Shown: positions 1 through 4,718 of the stretch, piece after piece | Layout: each line of letters starts with the position of its first letter | Position numbering within the stretch: the stretch's first letter is position 1 | Assembly (NCBI GenBank): GCA_903885895.1 | Contig: CAISKC010000012.1 | Coordinates: 1 to 5,816, forward strand | DNA: 5,816 nucleotides | Reading direction: 5' to 3' | Source: an uncultured Legionella sp. | Lineage (GTDB): Bacteria; Pseudomonadota; Gammaproteobacteria; Legionellales; Legionellaceae | The notes under the pieces: model-generated | Databases searched by the model: none | Told to the model about the DNA's origin: nothing | What the model saw: the letters and a program-made list of their open reading frames with translations, nothing else | Program-made: the position numbers and the translations under genes

Positions 1-579
1 CAGATCAGCCTTGTTGCAGTCGGAGCAGGATCAGGATCAACTCAAACTAATCCTGCAATACAATTCCTAGGCAATAATTCTGACAATGATTATATATATT
101 TTCCTGGCGAAATATGGAACACAGTCAGCGGTGGTCAATACACTTGGTTTAGTGTTAGTCGTTGGGTAGGAGATGGCCACAGTGGTGGTAGACAATTTAC
201 AAATTGGAATGGCCAAAATTGGATTGCTGGCGGATTTGGAACCTATGCTCCTATGTCCTATCACGATGGTTGGGTGCCAAGTTATCCTCCCTCTGTGAAT
301 TATGGCAATAATTGGGTGGTTGTAGTTGATCAAGGAGTGTTTATGGAAGGCAATGCCAATCCCGCTACAATAGGAACCAATGGATCCAATACGATACCTG
401 GATCAGATGTTGGAGATCACCGCATTGGTATTGGCAGAGGTATAGACACTCCTGGAAGTCAGTACACCGCTAATATGTATGTCACAGAAGTTATATTTTA
501 CGATAGATATCTCAATTCCAGCGAATATGGTCAGGTAATAACCTATCTAGGTTCAAGATATGGAATCACATTAGGATAA
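1..579 (+). CDS. LamG/ConA-like phage structural protein (5' truncated)
   Basis: The frame is open from base 1, so the start lies upstream; 192 residues and a TAA stop are visible. The protein is rich in Gly, Asn, Ser, Tyr and Trp, with many short beta-like stretches. It ends in a YDRYLNSSEYGQ...YLGSRYGITLG segment that matches the C-terminus of the next gene (YDRVLSGTEI...YLATKYGITLVG). This C-terminal signature is familiar from ConA-like/LamG jelly-roll domains in marine phage proteins. The segment FPGE...YTWFSVSRW also aligns with FPGE...YTLFTLSRW in the neighbour, so the two are paralogues. Inference: a virion-surface or tail-fibre-associated protein that binds carbohydrate. No catalytic motif is seen, and the missing N-terminus could hold further domains. 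The next gene starts 4 bases after the stop. Confidence 0.75.
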   Translation, partial: QISLVAVGAGSGSTQTNPAIQFLGNNSDNDYIYFPGEIWNTVSGGQYTWFSVSRWVGDGHSGGRQFTNWNGQNWIAGGFGTYAPMSYHDGWVPSYPPSVNYGNNWVVVVDQGVFMEGNANPATIGTNGSNTIPGSDVGDHRIGIGRGIDTPGSQYTANMYVTEVIFYDRYLNSSEYGQVITYLGSRYGITLG

Positions 580-588
580 TAAAATGAC
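572..588 (+). repeat. Gene-junction repeat, copy 1 (LamG 1 to LamG 2)
   Basis: The 17-bp TAGGATAATAAAATGAC is identical to 1476-1492. It covers the last glycine codon, the stop, the spacer and the next ATG, and TAGGA serves as the Shine-Dalgarno. Its presence at the end of both LamG-like genes suggests that the duplicated unit included the junction. Confidence 0.8.
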
Positions 589-1483
589 TCAGCATAACAA
601 TAACATAATCATAAACACCGCTCTGCAGTTCAGTGATTTATCTACACAAACAACTGCTTGGACTGGGGCTGTAACATTCCCTTCAATCGCTAGTAGTGCC
701 ACAACTGCAACCAGCACCAGTAATCAAATTGTTTTAATTGCTGATAAAGGTCAAAGACCTGCTTATTACAGCACTACAGCCAGTCAATATCTATATGTGG
801 GAACAGATAAACCAGTATATACGCCACCTTCTAATAGTCCCCCACTTACTGATTACATTGCTTGGTATGATGCCAGCAGTGTAAATCTAGGATCATCCCT
901 TTGGACAGATAAATCTATCAATGGTAATGACGCAACAATATATGGATCACCTACTCTGCAAAGTGGAACTGGAAATGGAGCCACTGCAACTTTTGATGCT
1001 TTGAGTAGCAACGACCATACCACTGATGCTGTGTTATTTCCAGGAGAACTTATTGACAATTCGCATTATACATTGTTTACTCTAAGTCGTTGGAATGGGT
1101 CAAACAAAGGTTGGATAGTTGGAGATGAAGGACCAGGTAGTAATGAAGAATTTGCCAGTGGTCACCGTGATGAAAATTCTGGAGTTGCATACCATAATGG
1201 TTTTGTAAATGCCTCTGGAAACTGGTTTGGTGATAATTGGGTAATCAGTGCTGACTCCAACAACTTTTATCGTCCTAATGGATCAACAGCAAAACAAGGC
1301 ACGGGTGGCTCAAGTGGGGGTATAAATCACTTTGGAATCAACTATCGCGGGATACAAGGATATGCCCCTAGTGATTGGCAAACTGCAGAAGTTATTATAT
1401 ATGACAGAGTATTAAGCGGTACTGAGATTGCCGCAACAGAAACATATCTTGCCACAAAATACGGCATAACATTAGTAGGATAA
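584..1483 (+). CDS. LamG/ConA-like phage structural protein
   Basis: Complete 299-residue protein. Residues 1-80 form a Thr/Ser/Ala-rich N-terminal region (QIVLIADKGQRPAYYS near 48-63), perhaps a virion-attachment part. A Pro-rich linker (80-88) leads to a ConA/LamG-like domain at about 89-299. That domain begins with DYIAWYDASS and DKSINGNDAT, a usual opening for this fold in marine phages, and closes with YDRVLSGTEI...YLATKYGI at 273-295. The start is the only ATG near the junction and has TAGGA 7 bases upstream. It is a tandem paralogue of the preceding gene. Inference: a decoration or fibre protein that binds glycans on the host surface. Glycosidase activity is possible in this fold, but no catalytic residues can be assigned by eye. 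Confidence 0.8.
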   Translation: MTQHNNNIIINTALQFSDLSTQTTAWTGAVTFPSIASSATTATSTSNQIVLIADKGQRPAYYSTTASQYLYVGTDKPVYTPPSNSPPLTDYIAWYDASSVNLGSSLWTDKSINGNDATIYGSPTLQSGTGNGATATFDALSSNDHTTDAVLFPGELIDNSHYTLFTLSRWNGSNKGWIVGDEGPGSNEEFASGHRDENSGVAYHNGFVNASGNWFGDNWVISADSNNFYRPNGSTAKQGTGGSSGGINHFGINYRGIQGYAPSDWQTAEVIIYDRVLSGTEIAATETYLATKYGITLVG

Positions 1484-1492
1484 TAAAATGAC
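1476..1492 (+). repeat. Gene-junction repeat, copy 2 (LamG 2 to DUF7936-like)
   Basis: Exact second copy of TAGGATAATAAAATGAC (see 572-588). It again spans a Gly-stop end, the ribosome binding site TAGGA and the next ATG, although the gene that follows here belongs to a different family. Confidence 0.8.
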
Positions 1493-1868
1493 AGACATAA
1501 CAACACAAACAGTATATACAACATCCAGCGTCAATATCAGTTGGGATATTACCGCAGTTCGCGTATTACCTCAGGTAGGAACAGAAACCAATGTAGTTTC
1601 AGAAATAGATTGGAAGATGACGGGCACATCATTGGCATTAAAGAGCAATGACCTCATTGAATCTTCTCTAAATGGCACAGTGAATATTGCATATAATCCC
1701 AATAAGCCCTATGTTGATTATAATAACTTAACCAAAGCACAACTTGTAAATTGGGTCAATGTCAGCATTGGACACGACAGGATTATAGAACTTATTTCTG
1801 AAATCTCTGCGGCTGTTCGCAAACAACAAAATCCCCCCTCAAATATCGGATTACCTTGGACTGAATAA
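1488..1868 (+). CDS. DUF7936-like small phage protein
   Basis: 126-residue protein. Residues 15-70 look like a beta-rich domain (NISWDITAVRVLPQVG, VVSEIDWKMTGTSL). The second half has YVDYNNLTKAQLVNWVN (76-92), then a helix (IIELISEISAAVRKQQ) and a short LPWTE tail. The layout W..T/V....(V/I)..W...G, 'PY..LT.A....WV', final 'LPW' is one I associate with a family of uncharacterised marine phage proteins catalogued as DUF7936, usually found among structural genes. No enzyme motif is visible. It starts 4 bases after the LamG stop with TAGGA at good spacing, and its stop overlaps the next ATG (TAATG), so it is probably co-translated with both neighbours. The family call comes from pattern memory and is moderate. 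Confidence 0.6.
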   Translation: MTDITTQTVYTTSSVNISWDITAVRVLPQVGTETNVVSEIDWKMTGTSLALKSNDLIESSLNGTVNIAYNPNKPYVDYNNLTKAQLVNWVNVSIGHDRIIELISEISAAVRKQQNPPSNIGLPWTE

Positions 1869-2113
1869 TGAACAACCTAATATTCCCCATTGAAGCAGAA
1901 AGTGAGGATCTTAAAATCCACACCGAACTCTGTGCTCAGCGTTATTTCAATTTGGATCAACGATTGACCAATGTGGAATCCAAAGTTGATACTCTCACCA
2001 ATAAAGTCGAACAACAACACAACGATATAACCAAAACACTAATTGGCACTGGTGGAACAATCGTAGTGGCTATTATTTCAGCAGTGGGGCTGGTCCTAAA
2101 CCATTTCTCTTAA
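1868..2113 (+). CDS. Coiled-coil protein with C-terminal membrane segment (XhlA-like topology)
   Basis: 81-residue protein. Residues 14-26 (DLKIHTELCAQRY) resemble the conserved head of a small phage family. Residues 28-57 form a heptad-like coiled coil (LDQRLTNVESKVDTLTNKVE). Residues 58-79 are one hydrophobic segment (LIGTGGTIVVAIISAVGLVL), followed by a 2-residue tail. No signal peptide is seen. An N-terminal coiled coil plus one C-terminal TM helix matches the XhlA haemolysin/holin-accessory layout, and many tailed phages carry such a protein near structural or lysis genes. Inference: an inner-membrane holin-associated or lysis-accessory protein. No endolysin gene lies in the window to confirm this. 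The start codon shares one base with the previous stop, with no clear Shine-Dalgarno, so translation is probably coupled. Confidence 0.6.
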   Translation: MNNLIFPIEAESEDLKIHTELCAQRYFNLDQRLTNVESKVDTLTNKVEQQHNDITKTLIGTGGTIVVAIISAVGLVLNHFS

Positions 2114-2120
2114 ATATGGG

Positions 2121-2390
2121 ATGGACATCCCTAAGTTTAACCAGCTAATCGAACCTCTGATCAAAATACGCCGACTCGGCTCCACTGATAGTAGTAGTGG
2201 TGAATATGCCAATGCTAATCCAAAAATAATCGTATTACATCCCCGTCGCCCCTGTGAGGACTGCAAGGAATCGATTACTGGTCGTACTGTGAGTTATTTT
2301 GTTAAAAATGATTGCTGGATTAAAAAATGCGAAAAATGTCGTCGAAAATACCGTGTTTCTAATCCAGCAAATGACTGGAAACATAAATAG
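2121..2390 (+). CDS. Small Cys4 zinc-ribbon protein, unknown function
   Basis: 89-residue basic protein. C45-x2-C48 and C70-x2-C73 form two CxxC knuckles 21 residues apart, typical of a zinc ribbon; C65 is extra. The N-terminal 1-40 (PKFNQLIEPLIKIRRLG) is a short amphipathic region without a recognised fold. The second half is Lys/Arg-rich (KKCEKCRRKYR), consistent with nucleic-acid binding. The ATG follows the previous stop by 7 bases with only weak Shine-Dalgarno character (ATGGGATGG context). The last codons contain a CATAAATA element. I do not recognise the family. It could be a transcription-related or packaging accessory protein, but that is speculation. Confidence 0.6.
   Translation: MDIPKFNQLIEPLIKIRRLGSTDSSSGEYANANPKIIVLHPRRPCEDCKESITGRTVSYFVKNDCWIKKCEKCRRKYRVSNPANDWKHK
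2382..2389 (+). promoter_or_regulatory. Possible T4-type late promoter (CATAAATA)
   Basis: Seven of eight bases match the T4 late consensus TATAAATA, at the very end of the zinc-ribbon gene. With T4 spacing, transcription would start near 2395, exactly at the first inverted repeat, and would run to the terminator at 2519-2558 without crossing a gene. A single 8-mer in A+T-rich DNA is weak evidence. Confidence 0.3.
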
Positions 2391-2395
2391 GTTAG

Positions 2396-2444
2396 TCTAG
2401 TTAGTATTCTCCTGGTATATGTGTAATTTTCCATCCTAACTAGA
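2396..2444 (+). repeat. Inverted repeat, 9 bp arms
   Basis: TCTAGTTAG (2396-2404) pairs perfectly with CTAACTAGA (2436-2444) across a 31-base loop; one G-U pair can be added outside. No T-tract follows, so it is not a terminator. It may cap the 5' end of an RNA that starts near 2395, or it could be a dyad for a DNA-binding protein. Confidence 0.5.
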
Positions 2445-2518
2445 TATTTGTATTGTCTGCCAAACATCCACATCTCCTGGCAAGGCTGATCTGAATACAT
2501 CACGCAACAATACAATTT

Positions 2519-2558
2519 GAAAACCTCCAAACTGCAACGGTTCTGGGGGTTTTCTTTT
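2519..2558 (+). terminator. Intrinsic terminator
   Basis: GAAAACCTCC (2519-2528) pairs over 10 bp, with one G-U, with GGGGGTTTTC (2545-2554), and TTTT follows at 2555-2558. The 16-base loop can add a small inner stem (AAC/GTT). It closes the upstream structural-gene operon and insulates the polymerase gene that follows. Confidence 0.85.
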
Positions 2559-2571
2559 GACTTCAAAATCA

Positions 2572-2602
2572 TTGACATCTAATCATTAATCCTGTATAAA
2601 TA
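2572..2602 (+). promoter_or_regulatory. Strong sigma70 promoter overlapping a T4-type late promoter
   Basis: TTGACA (2572-2577, perfect -35) lies exactly 17 bases before TATAAA (2595-2600, 5 of 6 for -10). The same bases extended, TATAAATA (2595-2602), match the T4 late consensus exactly. Expected start is near 2607 for both modes, giving a leader of about 92 nt before the polymerase gene. It sits just after a terminator, so the downstream gene has its own transcription unit and may be read both early (host RNA polymerase) and late (phage-modified polymerase). Confidence 0.8.
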
Positions 2603-2606
2603 ACAG

Positions 2607-2698
2607 TGAGCCTTGCCGCTAATACAGATGAAGTGTGGATGTTTAATCAAACATCGTTAAAATTGATTGGTAATGTTCGTGCCTAACGACTGAGATTA
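2607..2698 (+). promoter_or_regulatory. Structured 5' leader of the polymerase gene
   Basis: The leader begins at arm B' of the nested repeat. It contains the hairpin GATGTTTAATCAAACATC (2638-2655; 7-bp stem, AATC loop) and a weaker TCGTTA/TAACGA stem (2654-2659 with 2684-2689). The hairpin's 5' arm overlaps A' (2634-2644), so pairing with arm A and folding of this hairpin exclude each other. Only a weak Shine-Dalgarno (GAG at 2692-2694) precedes the ATG, so translation may depend on leader structure. Confidence 0.45.
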
Positions 2699-3772
2699 AT
2701 GATGTATAAACCAAATTATGATGACCCTCGTGTTCAATCGCGTATAACTCGTGCCATTGGCTTTGCCTGTGGAGTAATGAGCGAAACTAAAAGCCATCCC
2801 TGGTCAAGTAGATATATAGACAAATACTTTGGACAATCAACTACTGACATATCTAAGTGGTTGCGTAAGACATTACTGATTTGCACAGATGAGTTTTTTA
2901 GATTTAACTCCTATGAGAACAAGTGCAAAGAATATAGATTAAACAGGGAGGGTGTGAGACACCTCAGGGAGGCATTGAATTTAAGCAATATAACAATCTA
3001 CCCTATTGTATATGATCTCGTTAAAACTGATCATAAAGAAGAACTAATCACTGGTAATTTTCCATACAAAGATCAAAGTAATCGTTTATGGCATCCATTA
3101 CAGCGTTATCGTAAGCAATACAGAACACAAATTCTAACAAATGCCGGTTATACACATGACTATGACATTGAATGTTGTGCCCCCACACTAATACATCAAT
3201 ATGCACAAAAATGTGGAATGGATTTGTATTTGTTTGCCTTAAACAAATATCTTGCAAATAGAACTATAATTCGAGATGAACTAGCCCTAGCACTTGAACT
3301 TGACTCAGATGCTGTTAAAGAAATTATCAATGCCCTATTTGCAGGTGCAATTATTTCTAAGAATTCAAAAACAGATATCTTCCACATATTAAATGGAGAT
3401 CTAGCCCGCATTGAATATCTCAAACAAGATCCATTTATCTCGGAACTGAGAAGTGATATCAAGACCTTATGGAGTTATATCACTCCTCATATGTCAAGAC
3501 GAAGAACAACTAAGACTAATAGATTATTACCTGTGACTTGTCGTGACAAGTGGCGTGTTTATTTTGAACTAGAAAGAGTTGTTATCAATTCAGTTAGGAC
3601 TTACTTAGATGTAAACTCAAATAGATATTTTTTAATACATGATGGATGGGTTTGTGAAAGGGAAATAGATAGAGAAATTCTCAGAGAATATGTGAGAAAT
3701 GAAACAGGTTATGATGTTAAGTTTGAATACACAAAAACTAGCAATATATATAATCTACCCTATTGTATATGA
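2699..3772 (+). CDS. Putative compact family-A-like polymerase (TV-Pol-like)
   Basis: 357 residues. Motif A-like: DYDIECCAPTLIHQ, with D154/D156/E158 and P162. Motif B-like: K207..IINALFAGA, with N211, F214 and G216. Then an E-rich helix (YFELERVVINSV, 288-299) and motif C-like FLIHDGW with H314-D315-G316. This A-B-C order, the 'D.....P' after motif A, K-x3-N..F.G and HDG resemble the TV-Pol family described by Iyer, Abhiman and Aravind: minimal relatives of family A DNA and T7-type RNA polymerases, predicted prim-pols of mobile elements and Sputnik. Residues 1-95 are a basic region with possible HTH (TDISKWLRKTLLI). No exonuclease or helicase domain is present. Start is ATG 2699 or 2702, with weak Shine-Dalgarno. 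It has its own promoter after a terminator. The last codons (SNIYNLPYCI) come from a frameshifted copy of an internal repeat. The polymerase call is motif-based; activity is inferred. Confidence 0.55.
   Translation: MMYKPNYDDPRVQSRITRAIGFACGVMSETKSHPWSSRYIDKYFGQSTTDISKWLRKTLLICTDEFFRFNSYENKCKEYRLNREGVRHLREALNLSNITIYPIVYDLVKTDHKEELITGNFPYKDQSNRLWHPLQRYRKQYRTQILTNAGYTHDYDIECCAPTLIHQYAQKCGMDLYLFALNKYLANRTIIRDELALALELDSDAVKEIINALFAGAIISKNSKTDIFHILNGDLARIEYLKQDPFISELRSDIKTLWSYITPHMSRRRTTKTNRLLPVTCRDKWRVYFELERVVINSVRTYLDVNSNRYFLIHDGWVCEREIDREILREYVRNETGYDVKFEYTKTSNIYNLPYCI
2984..3019 (+). repeat. Direct repeat within the polymerase gene, copy 1
   Basis: AGCAATATA, then 2 bases, then a 25-bp stretch (2995-3019) identical to 3752-3776. 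Here it is read as SNITIYPIVYDL (residues 96-107), just upstream of the polymerase motifs. Confidence 0.9.
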
Positions 3773-3776
3773 TCTC
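3740..3776 (+). repeat. Direct repeat at the polymerase 3' end, copy 2
   Basis: AGCAATATA, then 3 bases, then the same 25-bp stretch (3752-3776). The extra base moves the shared sequence into another frame, read as SNIYNLPYCI and stop, so the repeat itself supplies the TGA (3770-3772). Copy distance is 756-757 bp. Confidence 0.9.
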
Positions 3777-3840
3777 AAGATTTCCAACATAATTGCTAAC
3801 ACTTATTAAATTGTTTACACTAATAAAAAGGAAACAACCA

Positions 3841-4227
3841 ATGAATAACAACACCGCTTATGCTTATAGAATTGACAACAATGACTTAAAATACAGAGAT
3901 TTGTCTATCTATGTAAATCTTAAAGGATATGACCAAATAATCTTTTATTGGAGTCCACTACACGATTGTGAAATAAAAAAACCTAAATGGAGAGAAACAA
4001 AAGAAATTATACCCGAAGGTATGAAAATTGTGTCTTGTAATCATTTCGGATGTGTTTTAGAAATAAAAGGAAAACAAGCCAAGTTTGAATGGTATGAATA
4101 TGATATACCCAATAATGCTCCAGCACATATAGGTAGGTTAATAAACTTTGCTGATTGGGAATATGATCCAGAATTCCAAAATAATAGTCCAACATCGTTG
4201 GGTTATTACAATGGATCATATTTATAA
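3841..4227 (+). CDS. Hypothetical protein, unknown function
   Basis: 128 residues from ATG 3841, chosen because AAAAGGA (3827-3832) stands 8 bases upstream. An in-frame TTG at 3793 would add 16 residues but has no ribosome site. The protein is Asn/Tyr/Trp-rich and probably soluble, with alternating beta-like stretches (SIYVNLKGYDQIIFYWSPL, MKIVSCNHFGCVLEIKGKQAKFEWYEY). Two Cys and two His are scattered, with no metal-site spacing. A C-terminal NFADWEYDPEF...SLGYYNGSYL is acidic and aromatic. I recognise no family. The DNA is visibly more A+T-rich than the structural block upstream, in line with accessory cargo. It follows the polymerase by 68 bases with no terminator seen, so it may share its transcript. 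Confidence 0.65.
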   Translation: MNNNTAYAYRIDNNDLKYRDLSIYVNLKGYDQIIFYWSPLHDCEIKKPKWRETKEIIPEGMKIVSCNHFGCVLEIKGKQAKFEWYEYDIPNNAPAHIGRLINFADWEYDPEFQNNSPTSLGYYNGSYL

Positions 4228-4261
4228 CCAGGAAGATGAATAATTATTCCATAACCCCAGC

Positions 4262-4300
4262 TTTTTCCTGTATTTTGGTAAATATCAGATACAGGAGAAA
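4262..4300 (+). promoter_or_regulatory. Shine-Dalgarno-sequestering hairpin with late element in the loop
   Basis: 4262-4275 pairs with 4287-4300 over 14 positions (12 Watson-Crick, 2 G-U), with an 11-base loop. The 3' arm contains the whole ACAGGAG ribosome site (4291-4297) of the gene at 4304. The loop carries TAAATA (4279-4284). No T-tract follows the stem, so it is not a terminator. RNA reading through from upstream would hide the ribosome site. RNA started from the loop element, near 4290, would lack the 5' arm and be free. T4 regulates genes e and 49 in this way. Confidence 0.7.
4279..4297 (+). promoter_or_regulatory. Late-promoter/RBS module 1 (TAAATA-N6-ACAGGAG)
   Basis: TAAATA (4279-4284), 6 bases, ACAGGAG (4291-4297), 6 bases, ATG 4304. 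At T4 late spacing the transcript would begin at about 4290. Only the last six bases match the octamer TATAAATA (GGTAAATA here), so promoter strength is uncertain. The support is recurrence at 4691 and 5307. Confidence 0.5.
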
Positions 4301-4303
4301 CAT

Positions 4304-4690
4304 ATGGAATATGTTAAATTAAAATCTACTGATTTGGATATATTGGTTGAGATATGTCAGGAAATAGTCACTTATAAATATAATGCCTTATCAAAACACA
4401 ACTGGTTGGAGTTCGAAAAGAAATATCTACCATCACTGTTATTACAAATAAATCGTAATCAATTTAAGGTAATCACTGCTACCAATAATACATTTACTTG
4501 GTTGATTGATCAAATAGTCAATAGCCGTAAATATATCCCGGGGATTGATCGTAAACTACAAATACCACTTTCCGATACATCTCTAGGAGAACAGGCACTC
4601 CAAATCCTACGAGCCGCAAAAAATGGACAAGCAAGTTATGATAGGTACTGCTTACCTAATCAGTTTAACGATTTATTTGAGAACTTATAA
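4304..4690 (+). CDS. Hypothetical helical protein, unknown function
   Basis: 128 residues from ATG 4304, fixed by ACAGGAG at ideal spacing. It looks mainly alpha-helical: DLDILVEICQEIVTYKYNAL (10-29), WLEFEKKYLPSLLLQIN (34-50), TFTWLIDQIVNSR, then SLGEQALQILRAAKNG (92-107) and an amphipathic QFNDLFENL tail. No Cys cluster, signal peptide, membrane helix or enzyme motif is visible, and I do not recognise a family. Its ribosome site lies inside a 14-bp hairpin (4262-4300), so it should be translated only from a transcript started at or near the hairpin loop. Its last codons overlap the TAATAAATA element of the next gene. Small size, late-type control and lack of homology hints suggest phage accessory cargo. 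Confidence 0.65.
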   Translation: MEYVKLKSTDLDILVEICQEIVTYKYNALSKHNWLEFEKKYLPSLLLQINRNQFKVITATNNTFTWLIDQIVNSRKYIPGIDRKLQIPLSDTSLGEQALQILRAAKNGQASYDRYCLPNQFNDLFENL

Positions 4691-4709
4691 TAAATACATC
4701 ATACAGGAG
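4689..4709 (+). promoter_or_regulatory. Late-promoter/RBS module 2 (AATAAATA-N6-ACAGGAG)
   Basis: AATAAATA (4689-4696) matches the T4 late octamer at 7 of 8 positions. Six bases later comes ACAGGAG (4703-4709), then 9 bases to ATG 4719. ATACAGGAGAAACA (4701-4714) is identical to 4289-4302 in module 1. No upstream complement of the ribosome site is present, so unlike module 1 it is not sequestered. Confidence 0.6.
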
Positions 4710-4718
4710 AAACAAGCA

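Larger units (their letters stand above)
2395..2558 (+). ncRNA. Candidate terminated non-coding RNA (about 164 nt)
   Basis: This stretch lies between a possible late start (CATAAATA at 2382-2389) and an intrinsic terminator, and no credible reading frame crosses it. It opens with a 9-bp inverted repeat (2396-2404 with 2436-2444). It carries two segments (2462-2472 and 2479-2487) perfectly complementary to the leader of the downstream polymerase gene (2634-2644 and 2609-2617). It may be a discrete regulatory RNA, or simply the structured 3' untranslated region of the upstream operon. The sequence alone does not separate these. Confidence 0.3.
2462..2644 (+). repeat. Nested long-range inverted repeat (11 bp + 9 bp)
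   Basis: Arm A AAACATCCACA (2462-2472) is the exact reverse complement of TGTGGATGTTT (2634-2644). Arm B GGCAAGGCT (2479-2487) is the exact reverse complement of AGCCTTGCC (2609-2617). The order A-B...B'-A' is properly nested, so both stems can form together, with 6- and 16-base internal loops. The enclosed 121 bases hold the terminator and the promoter. The 3' arms fall in the leader of the polymerase mRNA and the 5' arms in the 3' end of the upstream transcript, so the pairing may be between two RNAs rather than within one. Confidence 0.65.

Noticed and set aside
1..13. CAGATCAGCCTTG also found on the minus strand at 2481-2493
   Set aside because: A 13-base match is expected about once by chance between the strands of a window this size, and its ends lie in unrelated contexts.
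2294..2578. 94-residue minus-strand reading frame over the zinc-ribbon end and the intergenic region
   Set aside because: It overlaps a better-supported + gene and the terminator, its composition is not protein-like, and every supported gene here is on the + strand.
2628..2686. Leader-peptide frames (10 residues from 2628; MFNQTSLKLIGNVRA from 2639)
   Set aside because: Neither has a convincing Shine-Dalgarno, and neither shows the repeated codons that would suggest attenuation.
2391..2698. tRNA gene or phage attachment site in the intergenic region
   Set aside because: No cloverleaf, GGTTCGA-type T-arm or integrase gene is visible; the structure found fits regulatory stems instead.
2984..3776. 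Direct repeat as template/variable repeat of a diversity-generating retroelement
   Set aside because: The 25-bp cores are identical with no adenine-specific changes, the repeats are too short, and the protein has no reverse-transcriptase YxDD-type motif.
4219..4226. TATTTATA (minus-strand TATAAATA) at the end of the gene at 3841
   Set aside because: It would drive transcription against all genes, with no minus-strand frame to serve; it encodes the last Tyr-Leu-stop region.
4200..4257. GGGTTAT with ATAACCC (4251-4257) as a terminator after the gene at 3841
   Set aside because: The 7-bp stem has a 44-base loop, and the short T run starts only 4 bases after it; it is too weak to call.
4236..4322. 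28-residue frame starting at ATG 4236
   Set aside because: The AGGAAG is too close to the ATG, the frame runs through the hairpin and into the next gene, and the product has no recognisable character.
4373..4380. Exact TATAAATA inside the gene at 4304
   Set aside because: It lies within coding sequence in A+T-rich DNA, with no ribosome site or gene start downstream at useful distance; probably chance.
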